Source: Lonicera japonica (taxonomy: Eukaryota; Streptophyta; Magnoliopsida; Dipsacales; Caprifoliaceae). From it: DNA of 64,000 nucleotides. The stretch covers positions 54,168,013-54,232,012 of the forward strand of contig CM038466.1 in the NCBI GenBank assembly GCA_021464415.1, given 5' to 3'. Shown in pieces: positions 9,555-20,168 of the stretch; the stretch's first letter is position 1, and each line of letters starts with the position of its first letter. Position numbers and translations under genes: made by a program. The notes below the pieces were generated by a model. The model had not been told where the DNA came from, did no database searches, and saw nothing but the letters and a program-made list of their open reading frames with translations.

Positions 9555-11175
9555 GACCCTCTCGACTCAAGCTCCTTGCTTGCAAGGAATTGAGGCGACT
9601 GGAAGGGACCATGATCCATGGCTCCCGCAAGAACTCTAAGGAAGTGTGTGTATGCAAAAACTGCTCATGAGTGCCTTCGGAGAGGGCTTTGTGTTTGGTT
9701 TTGCCTCCGGAGAGGGCTTGTGTTACCTCATTGCCTCTTTCGAGGACTTTTATTTGCTCCAGTCGCCTCAGATGGGAGGACTATCGTTGCTTCATTAGCT
9801 TCAGATGGGAGGACTACCTTTTGTTCCACTTTGTACCTCAGGTGGGAGGACTACCCTTGCTCTACTGTGCCTCTCTGGGAGGGCTTCGCCTCAGGTGGGA
9901 GGACTACCATTGCTACACTGTGCCTCACTGGGAGGGCTTCGCCTCAGGTGGGAGGACTACCATATGCCTCTCTGGGAGGGCTTTTGATCTGTAAGAAGAA
10001 AGAAAATTGCCTCTAGGAGGGCTTTGTGAGTATTTTTGCCTCTGGCGAGGGTTTGTGTTGTGATTTGCCTTCGGAGAGGGCTTATGTGAATGGATTGCCT
10101 CCAGAGAGGGCTTGTGCCTGTAGAAAGGACTTGTGAGTGATGTTTTGCCTGTAGAAAGGGCTTATGTGAATGGATGCCTCTGGAAAGGACTTTCGCCTAA
10201 AAAGGGCTTAGTGATTGGTTGCCTCCGGAGAGGGCTTATGTGAATGGATTGCCTCCGGAGAGGGCTTGTGCCTGTAGAAAGGACTTGTGAATGATGTTTT
10301 GCCTGTGGAAAGGGCTTATGTGAATGGATGCCTCCGGAAAGGACTTTCGCCTAAAAAGGGCTTAGTGATTGGTTTGCCTCCGCAGAGGGCTTATGTGAAT
10401 GGATTGCCTCCGGAGAGGGATTGTGCCTGTAGAAAGGACTTGTGAATGATGTTTTGCCTGTAGAAAAGGGCTTATGTGAATGGATGCCTCCGGAAAGGAC
10501 TTTCGCCTAAAAAGGGCTTAGTGATTGGATTGCCTCCGCAGAGGGCTTATGTGAATGGATTGCCTCCGGAGAGGGCTTGCGCCTGTAGAAAGGACTTGTG
10601 AGTGATGTTTTGCCTGTAGAAAGGGCTTATGTGAATGGATGCCTCCGGAAAGGGCTTTCGCCTAAAAAGGGCTTTAGTGATTGGATTGCCTCCGCAGAGG
10701 GCTTATGTGAATGGATTGCCTCCGGAGAGGGCTTGTGCCTGTAGAAAGGACTTGTGAGTGATGTTTTGCCTGTAGAAAGGGCTTATGTGAATGGATGCCT
10801 CCGGAAATGGCTTTCGCCTAAAAAGGGCTTTAGTGATTGGATTGCCTCCGCAGAGGGCTTATGTGAATGGATTGCCTCCGGAGAGGGCTTGTGCCTGTAG
10901 AAAGGACTTGTGAGTGATGTTTTGCCTGTAGAAAGGGCTTATGTGAATGGATGCCTCCGGAAAGGGCTTATGTGAATGGATTGCCTCCGGAGAGGGCTTC
11001 GATGCGTGGGTGCCTCGAGAAGAGGGCTTCGTGTGTGTAAGTGCCTCGAGAAGAAGGCTTGGTGAATGTAAGTGCCTCGAGAAGAGGGCTTGATGAATGT
11101 AAGTGCCTCGAAAAGAGGGTTTGTGTTTGCGTGGGTTCCTCGAAAAGAGGCTTGGTTCTCTGTAGTGGCAACTGA
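9555..11175. repeat. Tandem array of GCCT...GAGGGCTT units, with an about 156-bp higher-order period
   Basis: Basic units of about 20-50 bp share gcctc(c)ggagagggctt. From about 10025 to 10980 they form a higher-order repeat: the block cttatgtgaatggatt recurs at about 10081, 10235, 10390, 10546, 10702 and 10858, a spacing of 154-156 bp. At 9767-9990 the variant is cctcaggtgggaggactacc, and at 10995-11170 gcctcgagaagagggctt with about 32-bp spacing. Frames at 9618-10016 and similar just translate the repeat. The array lies between gag and the 3' LTR in element sense. Confidence 0.9.
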
Positions 11176-12379
11176 TGAGAAGCTAAAGAGAGAGGTCTCT
11201 AGAGGAGAAAAGAGCTTATTTGGGAGTTTATATACCCATTCTAAAAGTTTTGCTTTCTCTGAGAAATTTTGAAAACTTTGTTTTGTAAGTTATTTTATTC
11301 CGAAAGAGGAGTTTTCATGATGGATTTCTCAATTCTTGTACTTCGTGCGTAGTAATGGTTCAACCATTTGCTTGTTTCTAAGTCGTTTCTGATTTCATCA
11401 AGCTGAGAAGGAAATCTGTTTTGAAGGAGTCTCTGATCTCTTTGATATTCATTGGCCATCTTTGAGGCATTTTCGTAGGCCCACATCGTTTTCTGTTTTT
11501 CGATGTCCTTATTTCTCCCTTGTTCGGGGAAGCTTTTCCTGCCTTTTCTGTTTTTGGCCAAGAGCTTCTTTTCCCGTTTTGGCGTGATCAGGAGCCTTAC
11601 TCACCCAAGACGAAGCCCTGAGCCGGTTTGGCCTAGCTGTCACTCTTGGTGTGGCTCTCCCTGCCACTCTATACAATTCTGTTTCTCTTGCTCACTCTGG
11701 GCGCTCATGCGGGATTTTTCTCTTTTCTACTCTTTCAATTATTTCTATTCCCGTCTTATCTGATATTTCTCATTCTCATTGCTAGATTTCAGTTTTCCAG
11801 AGATCAGAGATTTCTTTGTAGGTTGTTTGCTCTCGCGATTTGAAAAAACGACTTAGAATTCTACATTCGATATTATCGTGCGAGTGTGTGTTTTTTCTGC
11901 ATAAAAGTCGAGAAAAACCACCTAGAAGTTCCCCTACTGAAAAATGCCAAGTTTGAGATATGATTGGCCATGCGATAGTTCAATGGAGTAGGTTTTGTCC
12001 CACAAGCGGGCCCTTTTCTTCTCATTTTCTTATTCTCTCTCTAGCTTCTCATTTCTCGAGTTTTCCCGTATCTGGATGCTCAGGGTGTTCTTCAATGCAA
12101 TCTTCATGCTAATGACAAAGATGATAAGGTAGACTGTGACCGCAGTGTGGTTTTACCAAGATGTGGTGTGCGCTAAAAATGTGCGTGCTCGTGCTTTGGT
12201 GATCTTATTGTATGTTATGCATGTACTAGTGAAGTGGTGTTTGAACATGTTCGATAACTTGATATGTAAAAGTATTTCTTGCAGGCTGCGGATACTTTCC
12301 ATGCTGTTTTGTTGATCCTGATTCGCTGTTTCCTGCATGTTTAAACAAACATTAATTAATTCACATAATTATCTCAATA
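11176..12379 (-). other. Gyp-C internal spacer between the two arrays
   Basis: An 88-codon minus-strand frame at 11295-11561 (charged, with MAKNRKGRKSF and LDEIRNDLETSKWLNHYYA) is the only one with protein-like composition; I do not recognise it. It could be a remnant of a Gyp-C leader or pol fragment. No RT or integrase motif was found. Confidence 0.3.
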
Positions 12380-13280
12380 GTAACATCCGATTTTTGGAAC
12401 TTACATACTTTTACCTTTCAAACCTTAAGGACTCTCGTAATTTACTCTAAAAATCGTATAACTCTCATAACTACCCAAAGTACCCTCAGGTTTTGAAAAC
12501 TACATAATTTTTCCCTATAGGCCCATAACTCTCGTAATTACCCCAAAGTACCCTCAGGTTTTTAAAAATTACATAATTTTACCCTCTTATTATATAACTC
12601 ACATAATTACACGAAAGAACCCTCAGGTTTTGACATAATTTTACCTTTATAACCCTATATCTCCCGTATTTACACTAAAGTACCCTCAGGTTTGGAAAAT
12701 TACATAATTTACCCTTATAACCCTATATCTCTCGTAATTACACAAAAGTACCCTCAGGTTTTGGAAAATTTACACAATTTACCCTTATAACCCTATATCT
12801 CTCGTAATTACACAAAAGTACCCTCAGGTTTGGAAATTTACATAATTTTACCCTTATAACCCTATATCTCTCGTAATTACACCAAAGTACCCTCAGGTTT
12901 GGAAAATTACACAATTTACCCTTATAACCCTATATCTCTCGTAATTACACCAACGTACCCTCAAGTTTTGGAAAATTACACAATTTACCCTTATAACCCT
13001 ATATCTCTCGTAATTACACCAAAGTACCCTCAGGTTTTGGAAAATTACACAATTTACCCTTATAACCCTATATCTCTCGTAATTACACCGAAGTACCCTC
13101 AGGTTTTGGAAAATTACATAATTTACCCTTATAACCCTATGTCTTTCGTAATTACACCAAAGTACCCTCAAGTTTTGGAAAATTACACAATTTACCCTTA
13201 TAACCCTATATCTCTCGTAATTACACCAAAGTACCCTCAGGTTTCCTACACATATTTACATAAAAGTACCCTCGGGTTCA
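12380..13280. repeat. 69-bp tandem repeat array in Gyp-C
   Basis: About a dozen copies of a unit whose core is ataaccctatatctctcgt, then aattacaccaaagtaccctc, then an aggttttggaaaattac stretch. Copies from 12650 rightward are highly alike; those before 12600 are more diverged. The period of 69 bp is exactly 23 codons, so uninterrupted frames appear on both strands (12899-13291 plus, 12893-13171 minus). These are artefacts of the period, not genes. Confidence 0.92.
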
Positions 13281-14312
13281 ATACAGAGTAAAGAAATACA
13301 TGCTGGTGTAAAATAGGCCTATAATGACATAAAAAAATGATGACCATCAGGCCCCTGCAAAATTGAAAGGAACTAAGTGAGTATTGAAAAAGTGATTTCT
13401 TTTGGCAACAATGAACTTGTCTGTTGGAGAAATGTATGACAAATGATGAGTATAAGTGCATGATTTCTCCGATAAATACACATCTCTTCCTTCCTTCATC
13501 CCCACACTTACTCTTTTATCTTCGTAGAAACAAAGTCCTCTCACTACATAAATGTTGACTTTTCTTATACCAAAGCTCGAGATGCCTTGGTACCCTCGGA
13601 ACTCAAGCTTGCCACTCCCCATACTTCTCTATATGTGGAGTGTAGTGGCATGGACGGCTGACTCGGTAATTCAACTATGCATGGTTTGGCATTTCTTAGC
13701 CCCTCCGGGCTGATATCATTCGTTCAATATGGTGATTGGTGAAGGAAGATCTGGCTGTCGTCCTTTATCAAATGCAATGGTTTCAGTTCGTGGGTTTAGA
13801 GCCCTCTGAGGCATGAATGAAGCTCGAGTTGCACTGGTGGCTGAGGATATGATGTCGCTTCTTTCTGGGGCTAAGATGGGGTGCTAGATAGCAAATGTAA
13901 TGACTTTTGGTGTTCTGAACCACTGTTTATAAAGTTTGAAAAATGGCTCTCTTTATGAAACAAAAAAGTTTTTATAATAATTAAACCGGGCCTGAAGTAA
14001 CTTCTCAGGTTGCCTACGTTCCCCGTGGTATTTCCTCCATAAACAAAAGTGAGTTGGGGCTCAGGTTTACGTAGTTCTGGATTACATGCTATTGCTTTAA
14101 TAATAATATTTCTCAAATGTAACGTCTGACCATCTACATCTGTGACTATTACGGCTCTCCTTGTGTTGGTTTCTTTAACGATGTACGGCCCAGTTATGAA
14201 CTTTTCTCTCAGATCTCTTATCAGCTTCTCTAACCTTTTCAAAACTACATTGTTCTCACAAATACCCCGAGTCTTCACGGTCTTCTGCTGTTTCTCATTT
14301 AGCGATGCTAAC
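13281..14312 (-). other. Gyp-C region after gag, with one unrecognised frame
   Basis: A minus-strand frame at 13871-14278 (135 codons) contains LKRLEKLIRDLREKF, ITGPYIVKETNTRRAVIVTDVDG and PQLTFVYGGN. It follows gag in element sense but is in another frame and separated by stops. It may be the decayed remnant of the gag C-terminus or the gag-pol junction. A further 91-codon frame at 13347-13622 is not recognisable. No polymerase motifs. Confidence 0.4.
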
Positions 14313-15953
14313 TCACTTTAGCGGGTTGTTGGCCATATTTGGTCCGCCTGGTGCGGGGATTTTTCCTTCTTCGATTAGATCTTGGATGCGGTGTCGGAGG
14401 GCTAAACATCTATCTGTGTCATGGCCTACAGCTTGGTGGTATAAACAGTTCTCGTTCATCCTCCAAGAAGAAGGGACGGGATTTGGTGGAGGACGAGGGT
14501 TGAGTGGGGTAACCAGGCCCGCATTCTGTAGCAATTCAAGGCTTTTGGTTAGGGTTGTGGGGAGGTTGCTGAATTTTCTATTTTTATTGGGTTGATATGT
14601 ATTGGAGGCTTCGGCTTGTATAGGCCACGTTAATTGGGGTTGTTGCTGCTGAAAGGGGTTTTGTTGGTACGGATAAGAGCTTAGCTGGTTTACAACGGGG
14701 GTGGCCGTGCTCTTTTCGGTATACGAGGCTTTCCTCGTTTCGGTTTCTGCCTTCTTGGCCAACTCTTCTTCTACTTGGGATCCCATGCTTAATAGTGCTC
14801 GAAAATGTGGGAATACGTGTTTTCCCATACAAGTCAATACAGCCGGAGTGAAGTTTTTCTGAATTATCTCCAACTGCTCTTCTTCGTCTGGTCGTTTGGA
14901 CATCTGGGATGCCATTTCTCTCCAACGAGTAACAAAATCACTGAAGCTCTCTTTCTCACCTTGTTTGGCCATCTCTAAGTGTTTACGGGTGATTTCTAAC
15001 TCTTCATTGGACCCGTATTTAGCCATGAATTCCTTGACGATATCCCCCCAAGTTTTCGTGCGGTGCCTCTCTAAATCAAAAAACCATCTCAGGGCTGCCC
15101 CCATGAGAGTCATATGAAATGCTTGGGCCAACTCAGGTTCTCCACAGCCAGATACTTGCATGGATCGAATATATGATTGCAGGTGTGTTTTTGGGGGCGT
15201 GGTTCCAATAAACTTGGTGATAGATGGGAGCTTGAACCCCTGTGGTAGTCTTGCCTCGGGGTAGAGGGAGAACGCATTCATATCAGTAACCTCGTCTGCT
15301 CCTTTCATTAGGGAAACTCCCTTCTGCAGGACCCTCATCTGTTCCTTCAATTTTTTCATTTCTTCACTCTCTTTAGATACTTCATCAGGCTGTTCCCGAG
15401 CTATAACTGATTCTGCATATACTGCCCGGAGTCGGTTTATATCTGGGTATTCATTGGGAGGGGCTACCGGGGCTGGTGGTAGGACAGGTCGTGCAGGGAT
15501 TCGTGGCCATCGCGGGTGATGAATGTCGAAACACGGTTGGTCTTGGGGTTGCGGCCAGATGATGGGTGGCTCTTGTTGCTGATAAGTGGGGCCGGAGTCC
15601 GGGGCCCATTGGTTCTGGTTATTGGGGTCAGTTTGAATGGGGCCGGGTGGGATAGGACCCGTTTGCTGTGGGTTGGTGCCTTGGACTGGGGGGAGTACTT
15701 GTGATGATTGCCCTTGATTTAGATCTTGATTCAGTGCTAGTCGTTCAAACCCTGGTGGCGCAGTTCGTTCGGCTGACCATCCTTCTATTCGAACCCGGGT
15801 GTTCTGCTGCTCAGTAGATATGCTGGCCAGGCTTTGACTAACGGTTATCAATAGGCGATGCAATTCTTCTAGGGTAGGCGGAGCCCTCGGTACCTCTGCT
15901 AGATTCGGATCAACTGCTTGGATCTCTGAGTCATTCAGATTTGAAGTCGACAT
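14313..15953 (-). CDS. Gyp-C gag (Ty3/gypsy Retrotrans_gag domain), open
   Basis: 546 codons from an ATG at 15951-15953 (MSTSNLNDSEIQAVDPN) to TGA at 14313-14315; the frame is also open upstream to 16151. Residues about 1-190 are Pro/Gln-rich, with a short coiled coil (EEMKKLKEQMRVLQKG) at about 198-213. The Retrotrans_gag core, residues about 275-400, has LMGAALRWFFDLERHRTKTW and FSDFVTRWREMASQM. Near the C-terminus (503-516) is a CX2HX4HX4C variant of the zinc knuckle (CLYHQAVGHDTDRC). Gag forms the particle that packages the RNA. As no polymerase is encoded, the element must borrow one in trans, which would explain why gag alone is kept open. Tat/Ogre-type affinity is judged from the knuckle region and is moderate. 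Confidence 0.82.
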   Translation of the reverse strand: MSTSNLNDSEIQAVDPNLAEVPRAPPTLEELHRLLITVSQSLASISTEQQNTRVRIEGWSAERTAPPGFERLALNQDLNQGQSSQVLPPVQGTNPQQTGPIPPGPIQTDPNNQNQWAPDSGPTYQQQEPPIIWPQPQDQPCFDIHHPRWPRIPARPVLPPAPVAPPNEYPDINRLRAVYAESVIAREQPDEVSKESEEMKKLKEQMRVLQKGVSLMKGADEVTDMNAFSLYPEARLPQGFKLPSITKFIGTTPPKTHLQSYIRSMQVSGCGEPELAQAFHMTLMGAALRWFFDLERHRTKTWGDIVKEFMAKYGSNEELEITRKHLEMAKQGEKESFSDFVTRWREMASQMSKRPDEEEQLEIIQKNFTPAVLTCMGKHVFPHFRALLSMGSQVEEELAKKAETETRKASYTEKSTATPVVNQLSSYPYQQNPFQQQQPQLTWPIQAEASNTYQPNKNRKFSNLPTTLTKSLELLQNAGLVTPLNPRPPPNPVPSSWRMNENCLYHQAVGHDTDRCLALRHRIQDLIEEGKIPAPGGPNMANNPLK

Positions 15954-17060
15954 AGTCGGAGTGCTCGGTCGAACTAATCTACCGGTGTAGTCTCTTCCTG
16001 CCCAACCTTCCAGACTGTAGTCGTAGGGCTGTAGATATAGCGGAGATGAAGGAAGACTAAGGTGTGATTCATTTCTGCCAAGAGAAACCACGAAGAAAGA
16101 AAAACAACGAAAACCAAGTTTCGGGTGTTTATAAAGACACGTCAACAACAACTTGAGCGAATTCCCAGTGGGAGTTTAGGGTGGGCAGCAAAGTGCTCCT
16201 TGGGTTACCCTACTTGTCCCGAATTTTGAAAAACTCATCATTTTAAAAATTGGGAATATCTCTCCTCTTGAGTTGCTTTTCATGGGAGATGTACTGGGGA
16301 AAGTCACAACGAGCTGATCTCGTTGTAAATTTCTACGACGGAGGTTGGTCAGCCTCCGGCCGTACTCGCCAATATCTGGGGGAGATATACATGACAAGGC
16401 CCTATACTGTACGAACTCCTCACGGTTGATAAAAAAAGATAAGAGTGTTCTATCTTGACTCTTCCTATATGCGACGCAGGTGTAATGCAAGGTGAAGGCT
16501 TCAGGCTCCCTCCTATTTGGCAAGACCTCGCGATATACCCCAGGGGCGGGTACGTGCAAGAATCTTTTGATATACTTCCCGGGTACGTGAGTGTTCTCGT
16601 CACTCGATATACCTCGGGGGCGTACTTGGCCAAGGAGAGTGGAAGTAAATGCTTTCGGTTTATGTTGGCCCAAGCAAGCCAACTCCCTACTCACTTATAA
16701 TACTTCCGAGGGTTTAGGGGTAATTTCACACTCGTAAGAACCATGCATGAATAGTGATGTGCGTGAAAACAAGAGTTTTCGAAAGATTTAATTGCAAATA
16801 TCTTATCTTCGAGGTGTATTTTGAAAACACAATTTTTACTTTGAAAATATATTTCTTTACAATCAAATTAACAGAAAAGGGGAATCCTAAACATATGTCT
16901 ATGTCAATGAATGGACTCTACTGCACCTCTAGGTCAAGTCAACAATAAAATCCAGGCGCCACGTTAGGGGGCTTAAAAAGGCAGGTAGGGAAAGCAGTGA
17001 AAGCATGCATTTCAACATATTATAAACAAAAGTCCACATGTAAGAGCCTAGTTCTCTCGG
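15954..17060 (-). other. Gyp-C leader between primer site and gag
   Basis: About 1.1 kb of leader in element sense. A 172-codon minus frame (16176-16694) and its overlapping frames are Arg/Ser/Pro-rich and unrecognised. In Ogre-type elements an additional ORF can precede gag, but nothing here supports one. Confidence 0.35.
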
Positions 17061-17079
17061 TCCCCAGCAGAGTCGCCAC
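17061..17079 (-). other. Primer binding site of Gyp-C
   Basis: On the minus strand gtggcgactctgctgggga directly follows the 5' LTR. It has the layout of a tRNA 3'-end complement (tgg...gggga) and resembles, without matching, the Asp-tRNA site used by Ath-E. Which tRNA primes is not determined. Confidence 0.65.
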
Positions 17080-18235
17080 TGTGAGAATCCGCAAATGCGA
17101 CCCCCGGGTCTCAGCCCCTAGTTCTGGGAGTCTGAAACATCGGAAAGGATTCCGTTGTTCCATTTGCTTCTATGTGTTGATAATTCATATCGGGTGTCCC
17201 TCTATCCTATTTCTAGATGCAAGAGGGTTCGTTCAGAGTCGCCAGTATGTTTTACGAGAAAACGGACAAAATAGTTGTGTAAGAGGAAAGGCTACATATA
17301 AGCCTTTCTTTACACGTTTGTCTACGAAACCAGGATTCTATAGGGTTCGGGAACTATATTACGGTTTGGGAAGGTGTTAAGCACCCATTCCGCCCTTTCG
17401 GTCTCTAGTGGTCTTATATGTTTATTCTATGTTGGAAAACTTGGATGCTTTTACTGATATTCTACTGCTTTAATGAAAACCTGATTTTCGGGCGCGTTAG
17501 GAATCTACCACAAACATGTCGCCACTTCGCTTACTAGGACGGGGCGAGTTTTACACAAGTCTACAATAAAACTAATATACAAATATCTTATTTAATTACT
17601 AGAAAAGACTTTAGTTACCTTCCCGGCGATAATAAAAGAATAAGAGAGAAAATATAATACAGCAGAGAAGACCTCTGACGGATGTCAGCTTTCCTCTTAG
17701 AGATATTTTCGGCGGTCTGACTCTAGAAGGTGGCACTTCGGGTGCCAAGATTAGATCCGAGACTCTTGCGAAAATAAATGTTACCACATATGCTTCCGGA
17801 GAAGGCTTAAAGATTAGAAAATATGAGAGAGAATAAGGCGTTTTGGTGTAGAAACCGTGGCGAGAAGTTGCCGTCCAGAACCCTTGGGGGTGTTGGCCTA
17901 TTTATACTGCTCGGGGGAGATTGTCGCGTGACATTCCCCCAGAAAGGGCAAGTGTCGCGCGACATCTCTGTTTGTCGCGCGACAAACGGCTGAAGTGATG
18001 TGTTCTGACACTGTGATGTGTCAGAAAGTGGTTGGTCGGGTGCAGAGAGGGATTGTCGCGCGACATAGTGGGATTGTCGCGCGACATACCAGTAGTTCTC
18101 ATAGGTCGTTAGGGTTCTTGCGGGGGTCACGGATCGGGGTAGTTTCGGGTGCTCGGGTGGGTCCCGGACTCCAAAAACAGTAGTTCTCATAGGTCGTTAG
18201 GGTTCTTGCGGGGGTCACGGATCGGGGTGTCTACA
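17080..18235 (-). repeat. 5' LTR of Gyp-C, with a local duplication
   Basis: 1156 bp. On the plus strand it starts TGTGAGAATCC and ends GTGTCTACA. Compared with 8353-9554 it lacks part of the palindrome region and carries a tandem copy of about 85 bp: agtagttctcataggtcgtt at about 18091 recurs at about 18179, each followed by a gggttcttgcgggggtcacg stretch. Confidence 0.92.
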
Positions 18236-19938
18236 AGTACCTATAATGGTGTGATCATTAGGTTTGAGAACAAATGTCTACACTTTGTTTCTCTCAAATT
18301 GATTAAGCTCTTCTTGCATAGCCATCATCCAAGATTCATCTTGTTCGGCTTCATTTATGTTTTTAGGCTCATATTGAGAAAAAAAATGCCACATTATTGT
18401 ATACATTTTTTAAGGATGATCTAGTCATAACCCTACTAGATGGCTTTCCAAGAATTTGATCAATAGGGTGGTTGGACACAAATTTTTAACTCCTAGGCAA
18501 ATCATTCGAGTTTTGCTCGGTTGTGTTTTCTAACTCCTTAGGAGGAGCTTGAGCACTCGAAGTTTCTTCCTTAGATGTATCATTAATTTAAAATATCCAA
18601 AATCTTTTGGATAATTTCAACATCGTCATCGGAACGTACTATGGGTGAGAAAGGATTGGACTCATCAAATATAACATGCATAGACTCTTGGAGTACTAAA
18701 CTTTTCTTGTTATAAACTCTATATGCTTTGCTATTAGTGGCATACCCAAGAAAAATTCTTTCATCAGATTTAGCATCACATTACCCAAGTGATCACGATC
18801 ATTCAAAATAAAATACTTGTAACCAAAAACTTAAAATTATGCAATATTTGATTTCTTGTCATTCCATAACTCACAAGGTGTCTTCTCTAACTATTTACGA
18901 ACAATAGTGCGATTAATCACATAGCATGCGAATATAACGGCTTCCACCCAAAAATACTTCGGCAAAGAATGTTCATTTAACATAATCCTAGACATCTCTT
19001 GAAGAGCCTATTTTTCCTTTTAACAACACCATTTTGTTGAGGAGTTCTAGGTGTCAAAAAGTTTTGATCAATACCGTGCTCATAACAAAAGTTTTCAATA
19101 TCAATATTATCGAATTCTCTACCTCTATCACTTCTAACATGCACAATAGAAACACCTTTTTCATTTTCAACTTCTCTACAAAATTTAGCAAAAACATGTG
19201 GAGTTTCACTTTTGTGGGAAAGAAAGAACACCCACGTAAGTATAGTATAATCATCAACAATAACAAAAGCATATAATTTGCCACCCAAACTAGCAACCGA
19301 ATTAGGACCAAACAAATTAAGATGCAACATATCAAGAGGTCTATTTGTAGTTATATAATTCTTAGACTTAAATGAAGATTTATGTTGTTTACCAAGTTGA
19401 CATGCATCAAAAATTTTATCTTTAACAAATTTGATTTTAGGCAACCTTTTAGCTAATTCTTTCTAAGACAAAGTATTAATTAAATCCATATTAGCATGTC
19501 CCAGTCTTCTATGCTATAACCAAGATACATCGTTAATAGTGGATAAACATTTAACATCTTGTTGTTATAAATCATCAAGCTCAAGAGTATACACATTGTT
19601 AGTTCTATATGCAACAAATAAAATGGAATCATCACTAACATTCTTAACAATGTAGCAATCGGATTTAAAAATGACTTCATAACCCTTATCCCATAATTAA
19701 CTAATGGTAAATAAATTATGCTTCAAACCCTCAACTAAGAGAACATTATCAATACTTGTAGAATACTTACCAACCTTACCTATACCGATGATTTTTCCCT
19801 TGGCGTTGTCTCCAAAAGTTACATTCCCTCCTCGCTTGGGAATAAGACTCAAGAAGTTGTTTTTGTCTCCCGTCATGTGCTTTAAGCATCCACTATCCAA
19901 GAACCATTTGGTTTTGCTACTTTGGCTTTCAAGCACAC
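18236..19938 (-). pseudogene. Sire-B protease, integrase and start of RT, broken
   Basis: In element sense: protease WFLDSGC (Asp active site kept, about 19890), core-like GGNVTFGDNAKGKIIGIG, pre-integrase zinc region, integrase core (18977-19444) and linker to the RT start, where Gyp-C cut the gene at 18236. In the integrase two of the three catalytic acids are changed: the first Asp is Asn (HLNLFGPN) and the Glu is Lys (GVVKRKNR, about 19019-19021); Sire-G has D and E there. One zinc Cys is Phe (IFDAC). Several stops and frameshifts interrupt the frame. The integrase cannot be active. Confidence 0.85.
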
Positions 19939-20168
19939 CTACACCATAACCTTAAGTAACTTCTCCTTTGTTACCCAAAATGTGTTGGGTCCCTTTGGGT
20001 TAGCAAACATAATGGTTCTTTTTGGAACCCAAGCAACCTTCCTCTTAGGAAAACTTTCATTCCTATAGTAACAATGATACAAATAGTGAGTATTTCTACC
20101 ACAATTTGAGCAAAGATGAGTGGGATCATGAGGTGTGTATATTTTAAAAAATTTATTATAATCCTTTT
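19939..20168 (-). pseudogene. Sire-B gag, C-terminal segment after solo LTR D
   Basis: Continues gag in element sense with a second zinc knuckle, CX2CX4HX4C (CSNCGRNTHYLYHC), then KRKVAWVPKRTIMFANPKG and a TAG stop at 19939-19941. The same TAG ends gag in Sire-G. The protease frame in Sire-B lies one base out of register with gag here, whereas in Sire-G one extra base puts both in the same frame. Confidence 0.75.

Larger units (their letters stand above)
8353..18235 (-). mobile_element. Gyp-C: gag-only Ty3/gypsy retrotransposon (TR-GAG-like) inserted in Sire-B RT
   Basis: Perfect TSD agtac at 8348-8352 and 18236-18240. LTRs are 8353-9554 and 17080-18235; on the minus strand they read TGTAGACACC...GATTCTCACA. 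Primer site at 17061-17079. The one sizeable gene is gag (14313-15953); no protease, RT, RNase H or integrase homology was seen anywhere in 9.9 kb. The space where pol would lie holds a 69-bp tandem array (12.4-13.3 kb) and a long array of short G-rich units (9.6-11.2 kb). The gag type and the presence of tandem arrays near the 3' LTR suggest the Tat/Ogre side of gypsy. The element is non-autonomous and young: about a dozen substitutions were noticed between the alignable parts of its LTRs. Confidence 0.88.

Noticed and set aside
9618..10016. 132-codon Leu/Arg-rich frame with repeated WEDY/GGRTT motifs
   Set aside because: It is the translation of the short GCCT...GGAGG tandem units; overlapping frames are equally open.
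10025..10980. Regularly spaced repeats considered as a CRISPR array
   Set aside because: The 'spacers' are themselves repeated, the period is hierarchical, there are no cas genes and the DNA is plant nuclear.
12650..13250. Telomere-like aaccctat repeats
   Set aside because: The core is ataaccctatatctc in a 69-bp unit, not a tandem of the plant heptamer ccctaaa.
12899..13291. 130-codon frame with a 23-residue repeat (ENYTIYPYNPIS...), apparently a repeat protein
   Set aside because: It is the translation of the 69-bp tandem array, and the opposite strand is open too. No start context or homology.
14896..15704. Plus-strand frames (14896-15117, 15516-15704) and 14305-14595
   Set aside because: Antisense shadows of the Gyp-C gag gene.
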